This document shows positions 20,612-30,120 of a DNA stretch of 64,000 bases, piece by piece; position 1 is the stretch's first letter, and each line of letters begins with the position of its first letter. The notes under the pieces were generated by a model. That model was given only the letters and a program-made list of their open reading frames with translations. It made no database searches and had not been told where the DNA came from. Where the stretch lies: contig JALIZF010001704.1 in NCBI GenBank assembly GCA_029948255.1, positions 434,001 through 498,000 of the forward strand, in the 5' to 3' direction. The position numbers and the translations under genes were made by a program. The DNA comes from Telmatactis stephensoni (taxonomy: Eukaryota > Cnidaria > Anthozoa > Actiniaria > Isophelliidae).

Positions 20612-21613
20612 TCCTAACATCATTCCGAGTGACAATTCCATTCACTGACTAACATATAATTTGTTGCGTGCAACAATTATATAGGACTGGATGCATGCGG
20701 ATTTTATAATTGTGCACAGTATTGTGTCTTGTGTTCATGGCCCCTATAGCTGTTGTGCGTTGTTGAGCCTGATACTTGTCCTCAACATAAATCAACATAA
20801 CTTTAAACATGTGATAATATATTGACCAAAGAAACAAGTTTTACCAGTCAGTTAACTCAGTTACTAAAGAAACGTGAAGAAAAAATTCTGGCAACATGTC
20901 ACTCATTAGGTTGCCATGATGACTACATTTGTCAAAAGGGAAGGGGAACAAACACCCAAATATTAAAATGAAATAATTAATAAGATAAGGACATTAAACC
21001 GACTTATCTTGTCACATACTTACAAAACCCACAGTGTACATACCCAATGGCCAAGAGCTAAATAAATGAAATCTTCAGACACTGATTTATTAAATACTTT
21101 TACAAATATTTATAAATACCATCTTAAAAATTACTGTGATAACTTTAAATTTAAAACTATATATTATTTACATGACAATCATTAAATAAATCTCTAAAAG
21201 CCTTCAGCTTGTTTTAGTTAATGCATCACTACAAAGCCACTCAAACAGTTCTTACACTTCCTCCACGCAGTTCTGCAGGGCCCGGTTGTTTGAAAGTGGA
21301 TTGGCGTTAACCCAGGGTCAAGTCTAAAGAAAACCTTTGGTTTTAACACTAACCCACCTTCTAACAACTGGGCTCTGGTATTCATGATTGATAGAGGTCA
21401 GTGTTCTCTAGAGATTTTCAAGTAGGCTGCTCCAAACTTTGACTTTGGATTTTTGATTTGGATTAAGACTTATTGACCTTCTATGAATCAGAGAACACTT
21501 TGCAAGTTTTTTACAAAATTCCTACAAATGGCATAATATGTAGTAATACAAATGGATGTGATGTTATGCCTGCTTCATACTTAAAACATAAGCAGTTATT
21601 TGCCACTTCTCAC

Positions 21614-21749
21614 TAGAGTACAAACACTAAAAGCATGTAATAGTTTGTACCATTTATTACCAAATCGCACTTATTAAACAAAAAACAACAGAATTAGCAT
21701 AATTTAGCACTATTTAATACTGTTGCATGATTTTAGTGTTGGTACCCTA
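21614..21749. mobile_element. TA-GAGT hairpin element, a
   Basis: 'tagagtacaaacactaaaag' at the left pairs with 'ttttagtgttggtacccta' at the right. Its arms match the element at 61882-62028. The core has 'tagcactatttaatact'. Confidence 0.6.
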
Positions 21750-22226
21750 TCCGTATTGTCTATGGTCTATATATTGAGCCTACAATATAACTTGTCTATA
21801 TTATATCTTCAGTGTGCTGTAGCTTTATGAAGTTCATTAAAAAGTGAATCTGTTGAATATAAAGATGACTTATCTCGAGTATGGATGACATGAAAACAGG
21901 TGTCCCTTGTGTCAAGCAGGGGTGAGGAATGTTCTTCAGTGAAAGTCAAGAATGCCTTGCCAAAATTTAGCTAATCTCAAAATCTTGCAATGTTTTGCAA
22001 CATGAAATCTTATTTTTACTGGAATTCTGGATCTCAGCATGTCTAAATTTGTAAGTGAGACACAAGTACCAATTCTGGGTCATTTTTAGGTTGGGCAGTC
22101 TTGACATTAACATTAACCACCCCTACAAATACTACTGACTGGACTTTTGCTGACACCTATTTTATTTCTAGGTAAATTGTACCTTGGTTGGCAGTGTTCA
22201 ACTACTATTAAACATTAATGACTGCA

Positions 22227-22339
22227 TAGAGCAGTTTTATTTAACCCATGAAAAAAAGATGACTTTATTTAATTAGCGAGTATTAGTTAATAAAGAAAAG
22301 AAATAATGTCATTTTTTCATGGGATAATTAACCACTCTT
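22227..22339. mobile_element. TA-GAGT hairpin element, b
   Basis: 'agcagttttatttaacccat' pairs with 'atgggataattaaccactct'. An inner 'gaaaaaaagatgac' pairs with 'gtcattttttc'. Its arms resemble those at 61737-61834. Confidence 0.6.
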
Positions 22340-22483
22340 ACAATTAAACCACTAACATTTTTTTTTTCTCGAAGTGACACAACAATTATTAACTCTTGAA
22401 GTAATGCAAACACTTCCATGGATAGGCTATTCACTGTAGAACAAACTAGAAATTCAAATCCACTGAAAAAGGTAAAAGCTCAG

Positions 22484-22631
22484 TGGAGTAGAATGGTTTT
22501 CATAAACCCATGAAATAAATACTAGCAGTTAATTTGCATTAATCAAATAAGAATAAAAGAAAACCATTAGGGTTGACTACTGTGTGTTAATGTAGTATCT
22601 ATTTCACAGGTTTATGAAAACCACTCTACAC
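22484..22631. mobile_element. TA-GAGT hairpin element, c
   Basis: 'gagtagaatggttttcataa' pairs with 'tttatgaaaaccactctaca'. Internal 'cccatgaaataaatactagc' is mirrored by 'tagtatctatttcacagg'. Confidence 0.6.
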
Positions 22632-22779
22632 TAGAAAGAAATTTTTAGTTCATTCTAAAGTGGATGTAATTATGCTGACAAGTACCCATTAACCCTTGGC
22701 AAGGGTGCCAGACAGAGCCCACTGCATTATTCATTTCATTATCAGACATTCATGATTTAATAACTACACTTAGGGGGAT

Positions 22780-22905
22780 TAGAGAGATTTTACTAAACCT
22801 GTGAAACAAAAACATTACGATGTAATAGTCAAATAGAAGGACACAAAAGGACAATACTAATCTGTGTTAATCTAGATTTTTTTACGGGTTAAGCAAAATC
22901 AATCT
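22780..22905. mobile_element. TA-GAGT hairpin element, d
   Basis: 'gagattttactaaacctgtg' is partly mirrored by 'tacgggttaagcaaaatc'. The internal core 'agaaggacacaaaaggac' is like that of neighbouring elements. The arms are more diverged. Confidence 0.45.
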
Positions 22906-23261
22906 AGTACCAACATGTAACTTATGATATATAAAACAACTAAAGGATTTTGCTGGTACATAAGCCTTTAAACCAAGTAATAACATAAATATTGTAAAAA
23001 CAAAATATTCTTTGCCCAAATAATGTATAATAATAAACCCAAAATAGAATTGTTTATGGTTGCCTTACTTCTCAGTTCTGGACCGTTGATTAACAGTCTT
23101 TTAATGAAAATTTATCTCTTCCTAACAGTCACATTGGTATAGCAGTCCAAATAAATTAATATTTTAAAAATAATTAATGTTTTTGCTGTACACTCATCCC
23201 TACATGTGCAATAAATATCAAAATAAAAGATAAATTGATAGTAACAACAATCCTTACACAT

Positions 23262-23404
23262 ATAGAGTGATTGCAAAAAACCTGTTAAATAAGAACTGAA
23301 TGTTAATATCTAATAGTTTAATAGACACAAAAGAAAAGAATGGAAATAAGGTCTACTAGTGTCTATAAGCTAGTCTGTTTGACAGGTTTTTTGCAATCAC
23401 TCTA
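23262..23404. mobile_element. TA-GAGT hairpin element, e
   Basis: 'tagagtgattgcaaaaaacc' and 'ggttttttgcaatcactcta' are exact reverse complements, TA at both ends. The core contains 'acacaaaagaaaagaa'. It is the cleanest member of the cluster. Confidence 0.75.
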
Positions 23405-23627
23405 CACAATTTTGTTTACCAATAGATCAGTGTCAATATTATTTCATTTTGTACATTATCAATAAGATTGATTGACTATAACAGTTATCTATTCAATATT
23501 TTACGTTGGAAATCATTAGAATTGTTATTCTTTATAATTATTATTAAGAATATATAGTGACTAATCCTCAAGAAATATGCTTAAACAGGAAAATGGGTAT
23601 TGCATAATACATTATTAGAAATAGAGG

Positions 23628-23783
23628 TACAGTGATTTCCATAAACCTGGGCAATACTAAAAAAAATAATTATTAGCTGTTAGTGTTTACTAGATGCAAA
23701 GGAACAAAAGGAGACAAAACATTTAGCATCAAATAATTTTTATTTGTTTAATTAGTAGTGTCCAGGTTTATTGAAATCACTCA
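23628..23783. mobile_element. TA-GAGT hairpin element, f
   Basis: 'cagtgatttccataaacctg' pairs with 'caggtttattgaaatcactc'. Internal 'aggaacaaaaggag' resembles the core of other members. Confidence 0.6.
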
Positions 23784-24141
23784 AACTCTTGCAGACTTCT
23801 TCAATACTGCCTTGTCAACAAGATAGAAAAAAATCAATTGCTCATCAAGAGGCAAGGTAAGATAGATCATAATTTTTTTCAATCACATTCACTTGCAACT
23901 GTTTAATATTTGGCTGGCAGTAATGAAAATCAAATCTGAATAGACTGGGATCAATAAAATTTATAGAGTGTTAATTTACAAATTGATGAAAATGGTAGAA
24001 TGCATGCATTCGAGAAAACTGTGAAACAATTTAAGTAATTCCTTTTATCTTTTCTCTCTAGGATAAAGCTGACCTTTTATGGTATTTTTTTTATTCTTGT
24101 TGACGTTGAGAATATTTCACATATTATCTTATAATTTCCAT

Positions 24142-24295
24142 TAGAGTGCATTCAATATATGCATTAAACAGCACAAAAGAAAACTATAGGTTTTAAGTGA
24201 AAATGGCGCATGGAAAATACCGTATCTGAACTAGGCCTTAGTTTGCCTGTTTTTGAAATCTTTAAATTATACCACTCTATTTGTATGCACTCTTG
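24142..24295. mobile_element. TA-GAGT hairpin element, g
   Basis: 'agagtgcattcaa' pairs with 'ttgtatgcactctt'. The core 'cagcacaaaagaaaac' matches the family. The interior is less palindromic. Confidence 0.45.
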
Positions 24296-24560
24296 CTAAC
24301 AAAATTTTGGTGATGACGAAATTAAATAATAGATTATGCAAATTGTTATAATGTTGATAAAAAATTCTAGACACTGACCTAAATGGTAAAACATAATTGC
24401 CATTAGACTACCTCAGCCTTTAACTTACATAATTCATAAATTCTACAGGTTGCTCTCTCTCTTGTGGATAACCATGCAAGAACTGTCATCGGTTTTTGAC
24501 CAGTCAGCAGTCTTCACACTTCCATTGCCAAAGGAACATGATGAATTACGTGTGCATATT

Positions 24561-25550
24561 TTACAACGTGTCTTTCTTGCTTTCCAGAACATGTACGACC
24601 CCTTCATAAGTGAAGAACATTATGGTTGTATTGGGAACTTGCCTTAGTAAATGAGTACCTAGCCCACCGTACAATCCTCGAAATCCTTCCTCTTTCACAA
24701 CTGTTCTAAGTGTCTGGAAAAAGGCACGGTACTTTTGTTTCCCGAGGAAGGTGCTTTCTTGCTGTCTGAGACGAGTTCTAGCTACCTCATGAGGGTAACA
24801 TAAACTTGTAGCTATAGACTTTGAGATCCCAGCAGCTACTAGGCACTCAAAAGCCTTCAAATCACTTGGTCTTTTGCTATAATAAGTTACCAGTTCGTGT
24901 TTTATACGTTCATAAATAACAAAATGTAAGACAGTTTCTGAGATACCCATGTAGGAAGCTGTCAATCCACGGTAAAATGCTCGCACTCCTTCCGATCTAT
25001 AAGCAGTTGTGATGATCTCAAAGGCACTAATTCTCTTGGTCCCTTGGTTTTCTAACTGTAGCCTTGTCTTTACGAACCAAAGAGGGTTTGTAACGGTGTG
25101 GTTGATAAACGAAGCCACAGCAGCCGCGTTCATGTGAACGAATGCACTATTGACTTTGAAAACTCCAGAATTGTTGAGATACTCTTTCAACTTTGAATAC
25201 AAACCAAAATATATTGCTCTAGATGGTGTGACGCCAAGAAGTGTTGGTCCTAGGCCTTTATACAGGGATAGAAACCCTTCGTTTCTGACCATGAATCGAG
25301 CATAAGAAAGAATTCCAGTGAACTTGCTCCGTCGTAACGCCGTCGTGAACTCACCGCTTGGAGAGACACCGGCAGTCGACATCGCTGGCACTGCTACTTT
25401 CCTTATCGTCCGCTGTAGTCTAAAAGCCGACGACTGAAGTCTTGTTTGGATGACTTCTAGAGGGCAAGTCACTAAAGCTCCCATCGAACCTCCTAGACCT
25501 CCTCCAAGAAGATGAACGAAAAAGGATTTTCTTCCAGCATCAGACGCCAT
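24561..25550 (-). CDS. SLC25A36: Mitochondrial pyrimidine-nucleotide carrier, SLC25A33/36 type
   Basis: A full 329-residue SLC25 carrier in one exon. Three repeats each show PX[DE]XX[RK]: 'CPLEVIQTRLQ', 'NPLWFVKTRLQ' and 'YPHEVARTRLRQ'. 'NPLWFVKTRLQ' and 'LYKGLGPTLLGVTPSRAIYF' are characteristic of the SLC25A33/36 group, which moves pyrimidine nucleotides across the inner mitochondrial membrane. The start 'MASDAGRKSFFVHLLGGGLG' puts the first repeat near the N-terminus, as in the family. It is divergent from a paralogue at 27469. The CDS has no intron, whereas vertebrate orthologues are multi-exonic. SLC25A33 is an equally good symbol. Confidence 0.92.
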   Translation of the reverse strand: MASDAGRKSFFVHLLGGGLGGSMGALVTCPLEVIQTRLQSSAFRLQRTIRKVAVPAMSTAGVSPSGEFTTALRRSKFTGILSYARFMVRNEGFLSLYKGLGPTLLGVTPSRAIYFGLYSKLKEYLNNSGVFKVNSAFVHMNAAAVASFINHTVTNPLWFVKTRLQLENQGTKRISAFEIITTAYRSEGVRAFYRGLTASYMGISETVLHFVIYERIKHELVTYYSKRPSDLKAFECLVAAGISKSIATSLCYPHEVARTRLRQQESTFLGKQKYRAFFQTLRTVVKEEGFRGLYGGLGTHLLRQVPNTTIMFFTYEGVVHVLESKKDTL

Positions 25551-26519
25551 TACGAACCTTTAGAACGAGTTCCTTCTTTTATCAAAGAACTGAAGAAGTT
25601 TCGTTGCACATAATGTTTACTAGAAGGTTTAGTACGAGTCCTTTTATCGATAAACCCATTGCTTCGTCTTCTATGAAGGAGATTAGTTCTATTAACATTG
25701 AAAAAGGCCAAGAACTATGAAAATCTCGGACACCACAGAACTTCAAATCATGGTCGTGATGCAACATTAGGTGACGTCAGACCTACGCCTCCCTTTTTGC
25801 CTTATAAGGAATGTAACATACCGGTTTTCAAAACAGGTTTTCTTTTTGTCACGGGGCAAAAGGACGAAAAGTTGGCTGTTTTTTTATAGAAAAAGTCTTA
25901 CTCTCTAAGAATTCTAATGATAATTTTAATGTAAAGAATATTAAGACGATTAAAAATGGTTGGTTAAAAATGGCGCTATGCGGAATATTTGCATATGGCA
26001 AATATTGAAAGAATCCAGCCATTTGTGTCAAGGTTCCCTGCGGTTCACCTGAGTTTGAGCACGTACACGTCACGCAATGTCTATACGTACTGGTAACGTA
26101 CACTTTTTTCCACAGATTTGCTTTTTGAAAACAATTTCTAGTATTAAATGCTACCAATATATCAATAAAATAGTATTGATTTTCTATAAATTTTATATCA
26201 AACTTCTACCAACGCAGTTTCAGTAAAGAAGTATGCAGCTTTTGTTTACTGGACAAACCATCTGTCTTCAAGTCGTGGTGATTGTCACGTTACAAGCGCC
26301 GAGAAGATGGAAGTCTCTCGGCGAACATCAATAAACATTTTTACCATCCTGCCTAGGGTTTCATCATACATTCTGAGAAAAAAATTCGATAAAACTCTAC
26401 TTCTTTTTCCTTCTCTCGCCCGTGCAGGAGGCCGCAAAAGAGACTCTGTTCGCAAGCTGTTCATGTTTTAGCCGGCCTGGAAGACGGCCTGGAAAGAGCT
26501 AGCCTTGACCGACAGGACA

Positions 26520-26538
26520 TGACGTCATGATGACGTCA
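26520..26538. promoter_or_regulatory. Paired CRE sites (TGACGTCA x2)
   Basis: Two perfect palindromic TGACGTCA octamers at 26520-26527 and 26531-26538, one helical turn apart. They lie about 70 bp upstream of a probable 5' UTR exon ending at 26608. CREB/ATF-type bZIP factors bind this palindrome. They may drive the downstream carrier gene. Confidence 0.65.
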
Positions 26539-26559
26539 TTTCACTTTCTCTCAAGCTCG

Positions 26560-26608
26560 ACGTGATAAAAATCATATATTCAGAATTCAAGAAACAAGCT
26601 AGAGAAAG
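26560..26608 (+). other. Probable 5' UTR exon of the plus-strand carrier
   Basis: The donor 'agagaaag|gtaagccg' at 26609 matches consensus. A long pyrimidine tract and acceptor 'tttcctcttctag' end at 27449, 19 bp before the carrier ATG. This implies an 841-bp 5' UTR intron. The exon's 5' end is a guess. Confidence 0.5.
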
Positions 26609-27468
26609 GTAAGCCGCCATCCTCTCTAAAAATTTTCAGTTTTTTATGCTTCTTTCTCGACTAAATAAGATAATTTTTTTATAATCAGTCTCGGTAACCA
26701 TTAAGTTTTATAAGTTAATGAAAAGAAAGCAGGTCAAAATTCGCTTGTTTTTGCTGGTGATCAGTCAGTCAAATGCACTTCGACAATTTTTTTCGGTACC
26801 AATCTTTCAAGGCTCATAATAACTCATAACTATTTCTCAGCGTTTTATCAAGTTTTAATTTTCTTCGATTTTTTGGTCTTCCCGTGTTTCGATTCGACTA
26901 AATGAAAAAAATTGTTAGGTTGTTCGTAGACTGAGTCGCTGGTACTTTTCGATTACCACACTGACATTTGTCAAGCGAAAGCGAATGAATACATTGAAAA
27001 GACGTAAAAATGTAAAAAACACCGAATAGAAAGTCAAATCGAAATAAGTAGAATTTTCACATCAAATGGACGCATTATATTTAGTACACTGATGATAATC
27101 AGATAAACTAAACAGAACTGTGACAAAACAGTTTGACAATGCTCGTTTGTGAAAAACATAACCTTTGCGGTACACAGGTCGGTCAGCATTTGTGATGTCA
27201 CGACGTATATAAACTGAGGTATTAAATTTCGCGTCGTATTTTTTTAAATCGCGAAATTCACAAAAAATTATTTTTAAAAGACAAATGTTCTAAAAACGTG
27301 ACCACGGCGATTGTGTTATCGAAGTCACGTGCTTACAGGACTATACAATTTTTACATAAATATCAGATAGCAAAAACAAGACATTAATAATGTACAACAG
27401 ACTTAGGGTATCAAAAAATATATATATATAATTTTTTTTCCTCTTCTAGAACAGTCAATAATTTTACA

Positions 27469-28488
27469 ATGAGTGTTTCTAAAACCTACAATCTTCTTGG
27501 TGAAGCTCCAAAGAGAAAAAAGTCCAAGACAGAATGTCGTCCCATGAAAACAGATATCATTGCTGGTGGTATAGGCGGGTCTGTTGGGGTAATCCTTACT
27601 AATCCCTTGGATGTCATTCAAACAAGACTGCAATCATCAGCCTTTAGAATGCAGAGGTTGTCGGGAACAATGAACTTAGAGTTAGTGTCTAATGGTGTCA
27701 ACTATGGAACTAAACCTGCATACTTCAATGGGCTGGTGTCCTATGGCAAACACATGGTAAAAAGTGAGGGAATGGGATCTCTATTTAAAGGTCTAGGACC
27801 AACATTAATGGCAGTTACACCATCTCGTGCAATATACTTTTCTACATATAAAACTGTGAAGGACTATTTAAATTTAAATCAAGGAATCTTTACACCAAAT
27901 GGAAGTGGTGTGTATCTTATATCTGGTGCTACTGCCCAGTTTGTTAATTCTACAGTGACAAACCCATTGTGGTTTTTAAAAACAAGGCTCCAGCTTGACT
28001 TTAGCCAAGGAAAACAGTCCTCAATTTTGGAAACTGTTCATCAAGCATACAAAGAAAATGGCATCAGAACATTTTATCGTGGTCTCCGAGCCTCATATCT
28101 TGGGATGGTAGAGGTTGCTCTTCATTTCACATGCTATGAGAACTTGAAAAAAGAGCTTTTGAGGCTCCAAGGCAAATCAGAAGACTCTTTTGTCGTTGTG
28201 GAGTGCACAGTAGCTGCTGGGACTGCCAAAGTCATATCTACTGCAGTTTGCTATCCCTATGAAGTGATTAGAACTAGACTGAGGCAACAACAAAGTTGCA
28301 TCTTGGGCAAGCAGCATTATGAAACTTGTTTACAAACACTAAAAACTGTCATCAAAGAGGAGAAATTCAAAGGCCTGTATGGTGGAGCTGCAACAAGTAT
28401 TATACGACAGGTTCCTTTCATGACTATCATGTTTTGTACATATGAAGGTGTAGTCTTTCTACTTGAGAAAAATGCAGAATTCAGTTGA
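27469..28488 (+). CDS. SLC25A36: Mitochondrial pyrimidine-nucleotide carrier paralogue, SLC25A33/36 type
   Basis: A full 339-residue SLC25 carrier in one exon. The repeats read 'NPLDVIQTRLQ', 'NPLWFLKTRLQ' and 'YPYEVIRTRLRQ', with 'LFKGLGPTLMAVTPSRAIYF'. Compared with the 24561-25550 gene it has a lysine-rich N-terminal extension of about 15 residues (KRKKSK), and the order and spacing of repeats are the same. The ATG has an A at -3 ('acaatgag'). An acceptor 19 bp upstream shows the transcript has a 5' UTR intron. The two genes are head to head, an inverted duplication. Transport of pyrimidine nucleotides is inferred from the family. Confidence 0.92.
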   Translation: MSVSKTYNLLGEAPKRKKSKTECRPMKTDIIAGGIGGSVGVILTNPLDVIQTRLQSSAFRMQRLSGTMNLELVSNGVNYGTKPAYFNGLVSYGKHMVKSEGMGSLFKGLGPTLMAVTPSRAIYFSTYKTVKDYLNLNQGIFTPNGSGVYLISGATAQFVNSTVTNPLWFLKTRLQLDFSQGKQSSILETVHQAYKENGIRTFYRGLRASYLGMVEVALHFTCYENLKKELLRLQGKSEDSFVVVECTVAAGTAKVISTAVCYPYEVIRTRLRQQQSCILGKQHYETCLQTLKTVIKEEKFKGLYGGAATSIIRQVPFMTIMFCTYEGVVFLLEKNAEFS

Positions 28489-29395
28489 TGTCAATGAATG
28501 ACTGGTACTCTGGGTACCAGAGGACATTACACTCTCAATAATACAAAAATGAATAAGTGCAAAAATCATAAATGGCATTCTAGGTGTTATGGCTAAATTT
28601 TCTGTTTTCCAGCCAAATTAAAAAGATATTACGAGGTAATTGTGAGCCTACAGACATATCAAAATTTGAAGCTTCAATGTTACTAAGTTTCATACCAGAT
28701 CTTTTGTTATCTACATATTGAATCAGGTGTATATTTAAATTACTAGAAAAAAACTGGATATATGCTCACAATTAAAAATGTATTTATTAAATGACATTCT
28801 TATGTAAATAGGATTGCAATTACTATGAAATGAAAGACTCTATTCTCAATATTTATAAATGATAGCCTTTCCCTCAGCAGTGTTTTCTTACAAAATGTGA
28901 AAACAGTAAGGACCAAAAATTAGAGCTCTATCTGACTCATGAAATTGGTTAATATCATATTAGTCTCCCAAACTGCCATAGTTAAGGTAATGTAAACCCA
29001 CTCCCCCAGTCAAGTCACACTGTGAGATGAGTCACTAAAATTATTTGTAAAACAGTACATCAAAGAAACTTTATAATATATTTTCAATAATAAATCACAA
29101 TATCATTTCACATATATCTGTACATAATCATTCTCCTATTTATGGTTTTGAAGATATTCATAAGAAAACTATTCATTGTGGCAATTATAAGTTGTTTTTA
29201 TAATAAAATTGATGAGAACTAAATAAATCAACAAATTTTATTGTCTTGTCATTGGTTAAGTATATAACAGTTTCTGTCATAGTACTATAGATAGGACTTA
29301 TAATCTGACATTGTAGCACATGTATGCAAGGTAAAAGCAAACTCTCAAGTGAAACCCATCATTACCAGGAACCAGGGGTATCACATCTGTCACCA

Positions 29396-29702
29396 AGAGA
29401 CCATGCTACTAAGAGAGCAAAACTGGTATTGATGTCTGCATGATGTGTTGGCACTGAAGGTTATTTTTAGTAACAGGAAGTTGACACCATTGCATGTGCA
29501 CACAATGAAATTTGATTGCTGGAGGAGAAATGGTTTGTATCTGTGCACACATAAAAATCAAATTCCACCGTTTGAGAGACTTGAGCACACAATATGGCAT
29601 CATGTTAACTTTCTATTACTAAAAATATAAACCTTAAGCACTAAGCACATCACCACACAGACATCAATCTGTGAGTTTTGCTTTCTTAGCACTACTGTAG
29701 CT
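29396..29702. mobile_element. Foldback/MITE family A, short copy
   Basis: The left arm 'agagaccatgctactaagag' and 'tattgatgtctg' is mirrored by 'cagacatcaat' and 'gcactactgtag' at the right. The arms match 182-965 closely but the interior is shorter and different. Confidence 0.68.
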
Positions 29703-29866
29703 CAATTAGTGCAAGGAATATTAGCTAGTGACAATGAAACTCCTTGATTCCTGAGGAATTGTAAGCTACTTTGAACTTCGTTGTTTTAACTTTTCTTATA
29801 GGTAAATGCAATAAAACAAAAGAGTGCAGTTTTAAAATACCATTTCACCATTTATAGTCCTTCATT

Positions 29867-29872
29867 TTTATT
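29867..29872 (-). terminator. Candidate polyA signal for CHM
   Basis: TTTATT on the plus strand reads AATAAA on the minus strand, about 250 bp after the CHM stop. Other such words lie nearby in this AT-rich DNA, so assignment is uncertain. Confidence 0.3.
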
Positions 29873-30120
29873 TATCACCACAAAACCCCATGATATCTAT
29901 TATCTAAAGTTTAGAATATATGTCTTTTGGGAATAATGTAAATTAAAGCATTGACACTCCTGTAAGCCCTCTAAGGGACCTTATAATCTGTTGGACACCA
30001 TGTGATGAATGACAAAATGGTGCATGCCACTACATGTAAATGACTGGAAGGAAAATACTAGACACCCACTGTAGTAACTATAATTTCTTATAATTCTTAC
30101 TGTCTATCACCTGTACAAAA

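Larger units (their letters stand above)
20612..24560. other. AT-rich intergenic region with hairpin-element cluster
   Basis: No coding sequence is recognised. The stretch lies 3' of the carrier gene on the minus strand and may include its 3' UTR. It contains seven short hairpin elements, listed separately, in 2.7 kb. Confidence 0.6.
28489..30120. other. Intergenic, 3' of the carrier and of CHM
   Basis: AT-rich with no gene recognised apart from the family A element at 29396-29702. It contains the convergent 3' ends of the carrier (plus) and CHM (minus). AATAAA words near 29090 and 29200 could serve the carrier. Confidence 0.55.
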
